Source of the DNA: Streptococcus constellatus
GTDB lineage: Bacteria > Bacillota > Bacilli > Lactobacillales > Streptococcaceae
Length of the DNA stretch: 64,000 nucleotides
Assembly: GCF_902167705.1 (NCBI RefSeq)
Contig: NZ_CABHMZ010000022.1
Span: 1 to 64,000 of the forward strand
Direction of reading: 5' to 3'
Below the pieces are notes generated by a model. It saw only the letters and a program-made list of their open reading frames with translations. It was not told where the DNA came from and made no database searches. A program made the position numbers and the translations under genes. The stretch's first letter is position 1. Each line of letters starts with the position of its first letter. Below, piece after piece: positions 8,979 through 16,578 of the stretch.

Positions 8979-9011
8979 TCATCGCATGATAACCCTATCG
9001 CTGGGAGACAT
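8979..9011 (-). other. mini-ORF with strong SD, in frame with terL
   Basis: A TAGGAGGTGAT site (near-perfect Shine-Dalgarno) precedes an ATG at 9011 that reads MSPSDRVIMR and stops at TGA 8981-8979. The mini-ORF is in the same frame as terL, whose ATG follows at 8960. It could be a short leader peptide, or the remnant of a longer terL N-terminus closed by one UGA codon. No homology is claimed. Confidence 0.35.
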
Positions 9012-9075
9012 TGGATCACCTCCTAAACTAGTTGTCCAAAAGTGTAATCATTCTTTTTCTTCTCTTCTCCTTTCC

Positions 9076-9177
9076 TTGCTTTTTAAGCAAAATTGTTGTA
9101 TACTTAACTTAAGTAAGGAAGTAATCCTGTTCCCCTTGTCCACTATGTGGTCGGAATGACGGTTACTTCCTTTTTTG
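9076..9177 (+). ncRNA. candidate short plus-strand RNA with promoter and terminator
   Basis: TTGCTT (9076-9081), a 17-base spacer and TATACT (9099-9104) form a good promoter on the strand opposite to the late operon. About ten bases later a long hairpin begins: AAGGAAGTAA(T)CC at 9115-9127 pairs with GGTTACTTCCTT at 9161-9172, with an inner CCAC-TAT-GTGG hairpin, followed by a T run. The predicted RNA is about 65 nt and antisense to the 3' end of the MuF gene. This is a prediction from sequence signals only. Confidence 0.45.
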
Positions 9178-10413
9178 TACTATATCAATCAAGCGATTGC
9201 CACGCTTCATGATAACAGTATCAACATCTCTCCTGCCGCTTCTGTAGATTATTTCCAACTGCTGTAACACTTCTTCTGTGCTAATATTAGATTTTTCTAG
9301 TTCAAGCACAAAATTATTTGCTTGTCTTTTTGATTTTCGCATATTGTTATCAACAACATTTTTACCAGCTCCCTCAATCTCTTTTAAGTCAAATCGTTCA
9401 CCATTGACCAAATAATCAGGAGTCGGAACTTTTAGCGGATAATTTACTTTTGGTACAAGCTGGACTTTAACACCAAATTTCTTGGCTAGCCACTCTGCAA
9501 CCTCTTTTTCTTTTTGTGAATAATCTAAAACAACATGCTTTCCGTCAACATGATACTTGACCTCCTCATGCTCCCAATAGCCCATTTCGGCAACAGAACC
9601 TTTACCTGAGTGCTTTAGCCACTCTTTTTTTACACTTAAATAAGGCTTGTCATTATCTGGCAAGCCTATTTGTTTTCTATGTTCGATTTCTGATTTTCTC
9701 TTATCCTCTGACCACTTTTTTGTCCATACGTTTTGCTTTTTTCCGTTTCCCGGATGATAATCCACTGTACACCGACAACGCTGATGCCTACGATATACAT
9801 TTTTTGGTACTTTTGGATAAGTATAAGTTCCAGCTACTTCTTTGCACCAATCACAACAATTGCCACTCTCACGTCGCACGATTTTAGGAGATAATCCCGC
9901 CTTTGCGTGGAACTCTGCATTTTTTCGGATACTATCATCCACAATAGACTGCGTAAAATTAACAATCGGTTCACCTAGCAGCCAACTTACTTTGTCAAAG
10001 CTCTCCTCGCTGGACAAGCGATTGACTAATCCGTCTATTCTATCTTGGTTTAATTCCGGATGTTGCACAGCGAGCCCGATTTTGGCTTCTTGGTTCAAAT
10101 TTTTCTGGATTTCACTGGCATAATCACTCACAAGCTCATAATTCCTGCCTAACGTCTCATTTAAGAGACGATTTGCGATATTGTAATACATTTTACCGTC
10201 TGGCAATGTGTCGTTGCTTAGAGAGCTTCCTAGAACTTTAGAAAGAATTCCGCCAATTTCTATAGCGTAGTCATTTGCATCTAAATAGTTTGCTTGTTTC
10301 TGTCCAAGTTTATCGAGTAGCCCTTTAATCGTTGAACTACTAAGCTGACCACGCTCGAAATCTGTCTTGATTTGCTTGAGTAGTCCAGGGACGACGTCCT
10401 CAACCATTGCCAT
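9163..10413 (-). CDS. MuF minor head protein with C-terminal CdiA-like nuclease domain
   Basis: 416 aa from the ATG at 10413 (in-frame GTG codons lie upstream and another ATG at 10407). Residues about 130-240 are a MuF/SPP1 gp7-type domain ending in the Cys/His zinc-like motif SGNCCDWCKEVAGTY and RRHQRCRCTVDYHPG. After a linker, the last 140 residues contain GKHVVLDYSQKEKEVAEWLA, PTPDYLVNGERFDLKEIEG and DVDTVIMKRGNRLIDIV. The PDYLxxGxxFDLKE pattern resembles CdiA C-terminal tRNase toxins. MuF proteins with polymorphic toxin tails are known from Firmicutes phages; assignment of this tail is from motif resemblance. It overlaps the portal gene. Confidence 0.8.
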   Translation of the reverse strand: MAMVEDVVPGLLKQIKTDFERGQLSSSTIKGLLDKLGQKQANYLDANDYAIEIGGILSKVLGSSLSNDTLPDGKMYYNIANRLLNETLGRNYELVSDYASEIQKNLNQEAKIGLAVQHPELNQDRIDGLVNRLSSEESFDKVSWLLGEPIVNFTQSIVDDSIRKNAEFHAKAGLSPKIVRRESGNCCDWCKEVAGTYTYPKVPKNVYRRHQRCRCTVDYHPGNGKKQNVWTKKWSEDKRKSEIEHRKQIGLPDNDKPYLSVKKEWLKHSGKGSVAEMGYWEHEEVKYHVDGKHVVLDYSQKEKEVAEWLAKKFGVKVQLVPKVNYPLKVPTPDYLVNGERFDLKEIEGAGKNVVDNNMRKSKRQANNFVLELEKSNISTEEVLQQLEIIYRSGRRDVDTVIMKRGNRLIDIVQKRK

Positions 10414-11665
10414 CACCACCTACTGCGGAAACTGACCCATCTGATGCCTTAATACCCGTCAAATCACGGATAGTATCACTTCCAACGAATCCAGGAATGG
10501 CTTGATTGAGCTTAATAGCACCATCACCAATCATAGTCAATGTGGTTGCGTCTGCCTCAAAGAGTGGCTCCCATTTGACTGATGTTGCCATAAATTGGTT
10601 GCGCAAGTATGGGAACTCATCCCGCAAGCACACTGCCACATATGCCGTATTTAGCAAGCCCGATGCAAATGACCGCTGCGCTTTTCTTCCAGCCGCCCTC
10701 AAATTCTCGTGAGCAGCTTTGATGGTCTCTACTGATGATGGATTATCAGACGGAAAACCCAAGTCATCCATAGTCAAGCCTGTACCGCCTGCAAATAAAG
10801 CGGCGTACATCTTAAGCTGGTCAATGAACGGTGACATGCTAGCTGTTGTAAATTGACCAACCGTTGGACTGTCCCCGTCTTCGTCTTTGGTAAACTGTAA
10901 TAAGCTTGACACAGTCGCTTTCCACTTTTCCATTGGCTCTGCTTCTTGACTAAGCCCTAACACATATTTTTGAGGAAATGAATAGAACTCTGCCGTTACT
11001 TCCGCCCGCTCTAGCGTACGTTTAGCAGCTTTTTGCTGGTACATACCAGCTTGCGTAATACGACTGCGACCAAATGGACGTACCGCATCCGGACGATGGA
11101 TAATAGGGACTAATAACGGCTGCCCTGTTGGATTACTGACAAAGTATTCTTTTCCGTACTTCGGATAATACCAGGTTGCGTCTTTTGTAAAATATGCTTC
11201 AAGAGTCGGCACACCATACTCATCTTGTTCTAAGACCGCATAGCCTTCTGTCAGTAAAAAGGTTGTTGGATTTAAAATCCCAGTCGCTCGACTGGCCTCA
11301 ATGATCTGCATTCTAGGTATCTCATCCTGATTGCCAGGCATGATATACACAAAGCAACAAGATGCAATCAAGGCGGACTGAATAGCTGTATCAAACAGAA
11401 TATCTGGATTGTTAGCATTAAAAATTTCTGTCGCATTAAAGTCGTCATCTGCAAATTCACGGAAAATAATCCGATCGGCCAGCGCATCCACTCCGTGAGC
11501 TGTCCAGCCTAAAACCGATCTGTACATATCCCGCACTTTATCTGGCATAACGATGCTGCGAGAGGCTTCTCTATCTGCCATCGCATAATATCGATAGCGT
11601 CTTTTAACGCCCAATTGATAAAGGGCTAGTTTTCTTCTTAGGTAGCCCATGCCGTAGTAATTCAT
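10400..11665 (-). CDS. phage portal protein
   Basis: 421 aa. The sequence MNYYGMGYLRRKLALYQLG, followed by VLGWTAHGVDALADRIIFREF, SALIASCCFVYIMPG and a long helical part near residues 280-340 (GLTMDDLGFPSDNPSSVETI), matches SPP1-type portal proteins of siphophages. The portal dodecamer forms the DNA entry channel and the docking site for terminase and head connector. The start overlaps the stop of the zinc-finger gene upstream (ATGA-type contact), and the end overlaps the MuF gene, a compact late-operon layout. Confidence 0.88.
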   Translation of the reverse strand: MNYYGMGYLRRKLALYQLGVKRRYRYYAMADREASRSIVMPDKVRDMYRSVLGWTAHGVDALADRIIFREFADDDFNATEIFNANNPDILFDTAIQSALIASCCFVYIMPGNQDEIPRMQIIEASRATGILNPTTFLLTEGYAVLEQDEYGVPTLEAYFTKDATWYYPKYGKEYFVSNPTGQPLLVPIIHRPDAVRPFGRSRITQAGMYQQKAAKRTLERAEVTAEFYSFPQKYVLGLSQEAEPMEKWKATVSSLLQFTKDEDGDSPTVGQFTTASMSPFIDQLKMYAALFAGGTGLTMDDLGFPSDNPSSVETIKAAHENLRAAGRKAQRSFASGLLNTAYVAVCLRDEFPYLRNQFMATSVKWEPLFEADATTLTMIGDGAIKLNQAIPGFVGSDTIRDLTGIKASDGSVSAVGGDGNG

Positions 11666-12024
11666 CTTGATTGCTCCTTTATTTTTTCAACTACTAATTG
11701 CTCAAAATTCTCTTCGTGAACCTCAATACCTTCAACCACTGTCCTACTAACAAAGTTAAACTTTTCCTCGTTGGCCAAAATCCGCTTTTTAAAATCTCGG
11801 TAGTATTTCAGCAAATTTTTGCTTTTTTTGCGCTTTTTAGCCATTAAAATGTTAGGATTAACTTTTTTGATTTTTTCCTGCTTCTTAGCAGCACGCTTTT
11901 TCTTCATCAGTTTGCGTTGATTCGTTCTAATCCCGTCCCTACGGCATTTGTCACTGCAATATTTTGACCGACTAGATGTAGCCGTGAACTTTTTACCACA
12001 TATCGAACACTTAATTTTTTTCAT
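11662..12024 (-). CDS. basic zinc-finger phage protein, possible packaging factor
   Basis: 120 aa. The N-terminus has a CxxC...CxxxC zinc-finger (CSICGKKFTATSSRSKYCS, DKCR), followed by a very Lys/Arg-rich region to about residue 90 and an acidic C-terminal helix. It lies between the HNH gene and portal, where many related phages encode the small terminase. No small terminase is otherwise evident, so this DNA-binding-looking protein could take that role. That idea is inferred from position only. The HNH gene is 78 bases upstream. Confidence 0.6.
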   Translation of the reverse strand: MKKIKCSICGKKFTATSSRSKYCSDKCRRDGIRTNQRKLMKKKRAAKKQEKIKKVNPNILMAKKRKKSKNLLKYYRDFKKRILANEEKFNFVSRTVVEGIEVHEENFEQLVVEKIKEQSR

Positions 12025-12102
12025 TTCCTAACTCCCAAATCCTAACGCGAGAAAAAATGTACAGTGACGGCGTGAAGGGCGGCTGTTGCCAAGGGTAGGG
12101 GG

Positions 12103-12450
12103 TTACCCCCCTTTGTACTTCGACCAATCTTGCGTTTGAGGGAGATTGCGATTTCCAATCGTTTTCGTTTCTGCACCAGTCTCAGACTGGTTAGCATACA
12201 GCTTATCAGACTTCTGCCGATTGCATTGCCAGTGCGCCAGCTGTAGATTATCTATAGCTGACGGATGACCACCTTTGGCTATAGGAACGATGTGGTCTAT
12301 CACAGGACTCATCGGGTCAGGATACTTCAATTTCTTATTGACCAGTCGTCCACAGATGCCACAGTGTGTACTTGATTTCAGCAACCGCTTCTTATTCTTC
12401 TCAAACGCAACTCTATGCGGTCCACTCTTATCAGCTCTTAGATTAGCCAT
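12103..12450 (-). CDS. HNH endonuclease (late operon)
   Basis: 115 aa from the ATG at 12450, preceded by AAGAGGTG. It has CxxC pairs (CGICGRLV and C-N-R) that bind zinc and the HNH core PVIDHIVPIAKGG, SAIDNLQLAHWQCNRQK. HNH proteins encoded next to terminase or portal genes assist cleavage and packaging in cos-type phages. It is the first gene after the presumed late promoter and the TGACAG iteron array, hence the probable first gene of the late operon. Confidence 0.88.
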   Translation of the reverse strand: MANLRADKSGPHRVAFEKNKKRLLKSSTHCGICGRLVNKKLKYPDPMSPVIDHIVPIAKGGHPSAIDNLQLAHWQCNRQKSDKLYANQSETGAETKTIGNRNLPQTQDWSKYKGG

Positions 12451-12520
12451 GCGCACCTCTTGGAAATTAACAGGGGCGGGGTACTCAATAGCACCTCACC
12501 CCTGTTTTCTTGATGATACT

Positions 12521-12529
12521 ATAATAGCA
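12521..12529 (-). promoter_or_regulatory. presumed late promoter, extended -10
   Basis: On the minus strand the sequence TGC-TATTAT is an extended -10 element 70 bases upstream of the HNH gene. The -35 position, 17 bases further up, falls inside the TGACAG iteron array and has no TTGACA match at the right spacing. A promoter with a good -10 and no -35, next to a phased array, suggests an activator-dependent promoter. Confidence 0.5.
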
Positions 12530-12537
12530 CGTTGAAA

Positions 12538-12602
12538 CTGTCATGCACTGTCAAATGCTGTCATTATTGTTATTTACTGTCAATCACTGTCATTTACTGT
12601 CA
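12538..12602 (-). repeat. ten-base-phased TGACAG iteron array
   Basis: Six exact copies of CTGTCA on the plus strand (TGACAG on the minus strand) start at 12538, 12548, 12558, 12577, 12587 and 12597, with one degenerate copy (TTGTTA) at 12567. Spacing is 10, 10, 9, 10, 10 and 10 bases, so all boxes face one side of the helix. The array covers the last codons of the DUF1492 gene and ends next to the presumed late promoter. It looks like a binding array for a late-gene activator. Confidence 0.75.
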
Positions 12603-12996
12603 GATTGTTTAATTCTTTAGTGGCTATACGCAACAATCTAAAGTATGTGCTCTCACTACAATTGAGTTCGTCCATTACTTGCCACCTCGTCATCTTATCA
12701 ATATAAACCAAGCTCAGTATCGCCTGACTGTCCGTGTTATCCAAAGAGTCGATCAATCCCTGCAGTTCTCTTTGTTTTCTGATAGCTTCAGCGGTCTTCT
12801 GCTCTATTTCTTCCTTTGCCGTTAGCAACTCAACATAGATATCATCCTGCTTACGCTTGATACCTCCAGACACTTTATCTGCAGAGAATTTTGCGCTAGA
12901 TAAAAGTGAAGCTTCGATTTTATCTCTACGTCTAATCAAGCTCGCAATGTATAAATCTAGGTTTCTCAAATCTTTTAAAATAGCCTTTGCCTTCAC
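12580..12996 (-). CDS. DUF1492 / ArpU-like late transcription regulator
   Basis: 138 aa. The N-terminal two thirds are coiled coil (RRRDKIEASLLSSAKFSAD, LLTAKEEIEQKTAEAIRKQ) and the C-terminal third is a sigma-region-4-like helix-turn-helix (YIDKMTRWQVMDELNCSEST, YFRLLRIATKELNNL). DUF1492/ArpU-type proteins stand at the end of the early region in streptococcal phages and are regarded as regulators of late genes. Here the gene's own 3' end contains the TGACAG array in front of the late operon, making it a good candidate for the array's ligand. That link is inferred. Confidence 0.8.
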   Translation of the reverse strand: MKAKAILKDLRNLDLYIASLIRRRDKIEASLLSSAKFSADKVSGGIKRKQDDIYVELLTAKEEIEQKTAEAIRKQRELQGLIDSLDNTDSQAILSLVYIDKMTRWQVMDELNCSESTYFRLLRIATKELNNLTVNDSD

Positions 12997-13013
12997 TTTT
13001 AACTCCTTTGTGA

Positions 13014-13065
13014 TATAATATAAGTATAGTTGTTACAAGGAGTCAGCCAGGCGCTGACTTTTTTT
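13014..13065 (+). ncRNA. candidate very short plus-strand transcript with terminator
   Basis: TATAAT at 13014-13019 is followed 22 bases later by the hairpin GTCAGC-CAGGC-GCTGAC (13042-13058) and a run of seven T. A transcript from this promoter would be about 40 nt. No good -35 box is present. The unit lies between the DUF1492 gene and the 82-aa gene and opposes the lytic operon. It might equally be just a plus-strand terminator that blocks antisense transcription. Confidence 0.4.
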
Positions 13066-13312
13066 AATACTGATTTAAAATTTCTACGACTTCACTATAT
13101 TCAATCGGAAGAGTAATGTTTTTTTCCTCATACAAAAACAATTTTGGTATTTTCAGGAAGATCATTGTTCGTCTTGAATCAACAGCTTTAATGGTTGAGA
13201 TATGTTTAATCAATTCACGTTTTAAAGCTATGCTGCCAAATTTTATAAATCTAGGCATTTCTTTTCTGACAATCTTTATTTTCCCGCTATAAGGTCTACG
13301 TTTAGGTTTCAT
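13064..13312 (-). CDS. phage protein of unknown function, MKPxRxPYSG family
   Basis: 82 aa, beginning MKPKRRPYSGKIKIVRKEMP. I do not recognise a function. The N-terminus is basic and matches the start of the 54-aa product at 24195-24359 (MKPRRYPYSGKRKK), so the two seem to be members of one small phage family with different tails. The start overlaps the stop of the preceding gene by 4 bases (ATGA). Confidence 0.65.
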   Translation of the reverse strand: MKPKRRPYSGKIKIVRKEMPRFIKFGSIALKRELIKHISTIKAVDSRRTMIFLKIPKLFLYEEKNITLPIEYSEVVEILNQY

Positions 13313-13623
13313 TCCTGTACTTCCTCTACTTCCCAGCCAAGTACATCAGCAACTTTCTGCGCTTCTTCCTTGGTATCAAATTTCTTGACATAATTCATAA
13401 TCCCCGGCATTTCGTCAGCAAGTATGACAATTTCCACATCTTCTTGATATTCTTTAAAATATAGATGATTGCCATCTGTGACTACATACCGTTGCTTCTT
13501 CTGCATGCTCTCAAGCGGGTCATCTAATAGTTTCAGATCATCAATAACAATTTCAGTTTCGATTTTAGTAACACCGACATTTAATAAAGCACTATATTGT
13601 CCAATTAATTCTCTTTTATTCAT
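13309..13623 (-). CDS. phage protein, DUF1642-like
   Basis: 104 aa, starting MNKRELIGQYSALLNVGVTK and ending in a segment that resembles DUF1642 proteins of streptococcal phages (MNYVKKFDTKEEAQKVADV, LGWEVEEV). Such proteins are common between the replication module and the late regulator; their function is unknown. The match is partial, so the family name is tentative. It is the first gene after the iteron-rich gap. Confidence 0.6.
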   Translation of the reverse strand: MNKRELIGQYSALLNVGVTKIETEIVIDDLKLLDDPLESMQKKQRYVVTDGNHLYFKEYQEDVEIVILADEMPGIMNYVKKFDTKEEAQKVADVLGWEVEEVQE

Positions 13624-13672
13624 TTTAAATTCCTTTTATTCATATTTTTTGCATAAAATCATAGCGTGACAC

Positions 13673-13988
13673 TGTGACATTTACTTTCAAAACTTTTATT
13701 TTATATAAAACAAGAATTGCTCTATAATAGGCTTTGTAGCTATTCTTATTTTTATATACTCTTTTTATTTAATAATAATGTCACAGATACTATTTAATTG
13801 TCTATAAAGTCAGTCATATCAAGTGCTAGATAGTGTGACATTAACTTTTTTTAAAATTTGTGAGAAAATCGACCTCAAACCTTGATACACTTGACCTCAA
13901 AGGGTGTGACATTATAAATGTCACAGTAATGTCACATAATGTCACGGATAGCTGTTTTTGTGACATTACAAGCTGAAAGTGTGACATT
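13673..13988. repeat. TGTGACATT iteron region, probable phage replication origin
   Basis: The gap 13624-13986 has no gene. It carries nine copies of TGTGACATT or its complement: forward at 13673, 13834, 13905, 13959 and 13980; reverse at 13777, 13917, 13928 and 13938 (the last lacks one base). A partial box is at 13665. The 18-mer TGTGACATTAACTTTTTT occurs twice, at 13834 and 13980. The rest is very AT-rich. The region follows the primase and helicase genes directly and overlaps the helicase stop codon. Clustered inverted and direct boxes beside AT-rich DNA are the usual signature of a replication origin. Confidence 0.7.
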
Positions 13989-15381
13989 AACTTTTTTGCA
14001 TATTTTTACGAAAATATCCTCTAAATTGACTACCATTTGTTCTACGAACTCCATACTCCCAATCGCCATCATTATCCATCATTAACTTGATTTTCTTGGC
14101 CAACTTACTTCCTCGTGCCGTATCTACATCAAAGACATTCTTTAAAATGTCCCTAGTAGAGACTGCTTCCTGCAGCACCACTCCGTGTACTGGATTACCG
14201 ACCTCATCACGATAGATTTGATTATTGAAATAAGAGTAGGTAAATTGATGCCGCTGCACCATAGACATATCCGACCAGTTGGACGGAACCAACATATCCA
14301 GATATTCATAGATTTGCTCTTCTTCCTCGTCCTTGTAAGCAAACTGCTCTTTATAGACTTTCAGCTCCTGCTCAACCTCTTCATCGAAAGTCAGACTAAA
14401 GCCTTTTTTGTATAGAGCCACAGCCTCGCCCCAAAGTTGAAGAACATCTTCTTCCGTCATATCAAATGGCCGCATAAATTGATTATCTGCATGAACCAAT
14501 ACTGGCAGGAATCGACGTTCACCGGTTTTGTCCCTTAGATATTCAACCTCGTTGCTGGTCCTAGCAATCACGAAGTTCTTAGGAAATTTCTCCGATCTCC
14601 GGCCGTATGCTTTCCGAAAACGCAAATCCGTTTTCGTGACAAAGGCCTTTAATTCTGCAAAGGTGGTCTTTCTTGATGCAATCATCTCGTCGTCATTAAC
14701 GATTAAGGACTTAAGCATAATCTCATAATTATCCTTATCAAAGAAATCTTTAACAGAATCTGTGTACCAGTCCATTCCTATCTTTTGCAGAAAAGTTGTC
14801 TTTCCTGTTCCTTGGCCACCGACCAAGTCTAGTACGTAGTCAAATTTAACGCCAGGAGTGAAAACTTTGGCCACCGCGCCGACAAAGAACATCGTTGCGA
14901 TCCTTGAAACATTAATATCGTCTTCTGCACCTAGCCAAGTTTGAAAAACCTGGTTCAATCGCTCCTTGTGGTCCCACTGCTGATAAGCACGTTCCATGTA
15001 TTCAGAAACTGGATTATAGGATTTTTCTGCAAAGAATGTTGCAATCCCGTCTGATAAGGCTTGACGTTTAAAGACAACCCCAAAATGATTCTCAAGATAA
15101 ACACTAAGCACCGCTTCAAAATTCCCAGGTAATTCACCTTTTGGAAGTTCGACATTATCAAGCTTGATGTCGGCCACAATCTCGTGTTCTTGAGAAAAGG
15201 AATTATGCCTTAAAAAGTCATTGAGGCGCGTGTCACTCTTGAGAGCCAGCAGCACATTTCGCGGACTGTCTGAGACGATTACATCAATTTCTTCTTTCTC
15301 GCCCTGGTCATTGACAATCTTTTTCTTCGTACGTTTAAATTGAACCATGGACATTTTTAAAATCTCACCAATGATACTCAC
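13987..15381 (-). CDS. VapE/D5-type replicative helicase
   Basis: 464 aa from a GTG at 15381. The P-loop is in LVGGQGTGKTTFLQKIG (near residue 195), with Walker B LIVNDDEMIAS and the segments KTDLRFRKAYGRRSEKFPK and RDKTGERRFLPVLV typical of virulence-associated protein E, an SF3-like helicase often paired with a primase-polymerase. It would unwind the phage origin. The start is uncertain: AGGAGGTGA, which is also the end of the upstream gene, touches the GTG; an internal ATG at 15354 has a weaker site. Confidence 0.9.
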   Translation of the reverse strand: MSIIGEILKMSMVQFKRTKKKIVNDQGEKEEIDVIVSDSPRNVLLALKSDTRLNDFLRHNSFSQEHEIVADIKLDNVELPKGELPGNFEAVLSVYLENHFGVVFKRQALSDGIATFFAEKSYNPVSEYMERAYQQWDHKERLNQVFQTWLGAEDDINVSRIATMFFVGAVAKVFTPGVKFDYVLDLVGGQGTGKTTFLQKIGMDWYTDSVKDFFDKDNYEIMLKSLIVNDDEMIASRKTTFAELKAFVTKTDLRFRKAYGRRSEKFPKNFVIARTSNEVEYLRDKTGERRFLPVLVHADNQFMRPFDMTEEDVLQLWGEAVALYKKGFSLTFDEEVEQELKVYKEQFAYKDEEEEQIYEYLDMLVPSNWSDMSMVQRHQFTYSYFNNQIYRDEVGNPVHGVVLQEAVSTRDILKNVFDVDTARGSKLAKKIKLMMDNDGDWEYGVRRTNGSQFRGYFRKNMQKS

Positions 15382-16187
15382 CTCCTCATGTCTTTATTAA
15401 TCATACTCATCACCGTCCGCTCAAGTTCTTTATCAGGTAGCGGATCCAGACTGTTATTGTTTGCTATCTGAGCCAACTGCAGAACAAACTCTGCTTCTAC
15501 ATGCCTAGACAGCAAACCGCCCGTGAATTTGGCCAAGGTATCGTTTCTGGTTCCCTCACCACCAAATCCAATCGCAATCATTTCAAATAGCTCTGTTGTT
15601 CTATTGCGTTTTCTGTTTGAATAATTTTGATAGCGTAACTGATCCAGGTCATTGACCTTGTTCTTTTTTAAGTATTCCGATTTGATAGCCATGACCAGCG
15701 CCCTGCTGGCCGTGACCATCGTGCCGCCCTCTTTTGATTTATCAATGTCCCATTCATATTTCCCTTTTTTTGTTTTCGATGGAGCGACTAATACATAGTT
15801 ATTAGGATGAGCTTTGACATCAACACCAGGTAGAAAGCCAATCATTTGGCTCATGGAAACATCCGGATGTTTGAAATAGAAGATGTGCTTACCACCACTA
15901 GCAGTTCGAGCTTGCAGCGTTGGCGTTATCAAGTTCAGATGTTCCCAATTCTTTAAAGATTCAAAGCCATTATGTTTTCCATGCAAATCAATATCAATAA
16001 CAAAAAATTTATCCGTCCGAACTGCAATATTAGCATCAGGATACTGCGACCAAAAATCCTCTATTTCCTGTTCTGTCAAGGCTGGCTTATCTGCAAAAGC
16101 AATCATCGGTTTCTTGCTAGTTGGACTAATAGGAATAACTGAAAATCCCTTTTTCTGATAAGCTAAGGCATGTTCTTTCATTCCCAT
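15378..16187 (-). CDS. bifunctional DNA primase/polymerase (Prim-Pol)
   Basis: 269 aa, start at ATG 16187 with AGGAGG six bases upstream. The N-terminal AEP domain shows KKGFSVIPISPTSKKP, then FFVIDIDLHG (catalytic DxD) and ARTASGGKHIFYF (S-G-G-x-H motif), as in Prim-Pol proteins of phages and plasmids. The C-terminus (residues 170-269) is helical. It primes DNA synthesis together with the VapE helicase, whose gene it overlaps by 4 bases. Confidence 0.9.
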   Translation of the reverse strand: MGMKEHALAYQKKGFSVIPISPTSKKPMIAFADKPALTEQEIEDFWSQYPDANIAVRTDKFFVIDIDLHGKHNGFESLKNWEHLNLITPTLQARTASGGKHIFYFKHPDVSMSQMIGFLPGVDVKAHPNNYVLVAPSKTKKGKYEWDIDKSKEGGTMVTASRALVMAIKSEYLKKNKVNDLDQLRYQNYSNRKRNRTTELFEMIAIGFGGEGTRNDTLAKFTGGLLSRHVEAEFVLQLAQIANNNSLDPLPDKELERTVMSMINKDMRR

Positions 16188-16200
16188 CTAGTACCTCCTA

Positions 16201-16578
16201 TTAGAATGGCATATCATCATCCGAGATGTCCATCGGATTGGCGTTATTATTTTGTTGATTACGACTTTCCAAAATTTGGAAATTCTCTGCTACAACTTCA
16301 GTCACATAAACCCGTTGACCTTGCTGATTTTCGTAGTTACGCGTCTGAATACGACCAGTAATTCCGATAAGAGCTCCTTTTTTGGCCCAATTTGCAAGAT
16401 TTTCTGCCTGTTGCCGCCAAATAATACAATTAATGAAATCTGCTTCTCGTTCACCATTTTGACTTTTAAAATTACGATTAACCGCAAGAGTAAAGCTAGC
16501 TACTGCCGTATTACTCTGAGTCATACGCAATTCCGCATCACGGGTCATGCGACCCACAAGTACAACGTTATTTATCAT
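16201..16578 (-). CDS. ssb: single-stranded DNA-binding protein
   Basis: 125 aa with the OB-fold start [20 protein letters not shown], the conserved [20 protein letters not shown] and [20 protein letters not shown], and the acidic tail DISDDDMPF used for partner recruitment. It is shorter than the host SSB, as phage SSBs usually are. Its place next to ERF agrees with a recombination-dependent replication module. Confidence 0.96.
   Translation of the reverse strand: MINNVVLVGRMTRDAELRMTQSNTAVASFTLAVNRNFKSQNGEREADFINCIIWRQQAENLANWAKKGALIGITGRIQTRNYENQQGQRVYVTEVVAENFQILESRNQQNNNANPMDISDDDMPF

Noticed and set aside
9036..9060. Seven-codon frame with AAAGGAG before it, upstream of terL
   Set aside because: Too short, with a poor spacing between ribosome site and ATG; no reason to treat it as a gene.
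13665..13990. CRISPR-like reading of the TGTGACATT repeats
   Set aside because: Boxes are short, in both orientations and irregularly spaced, which fits protein-binding sites at an origin better.
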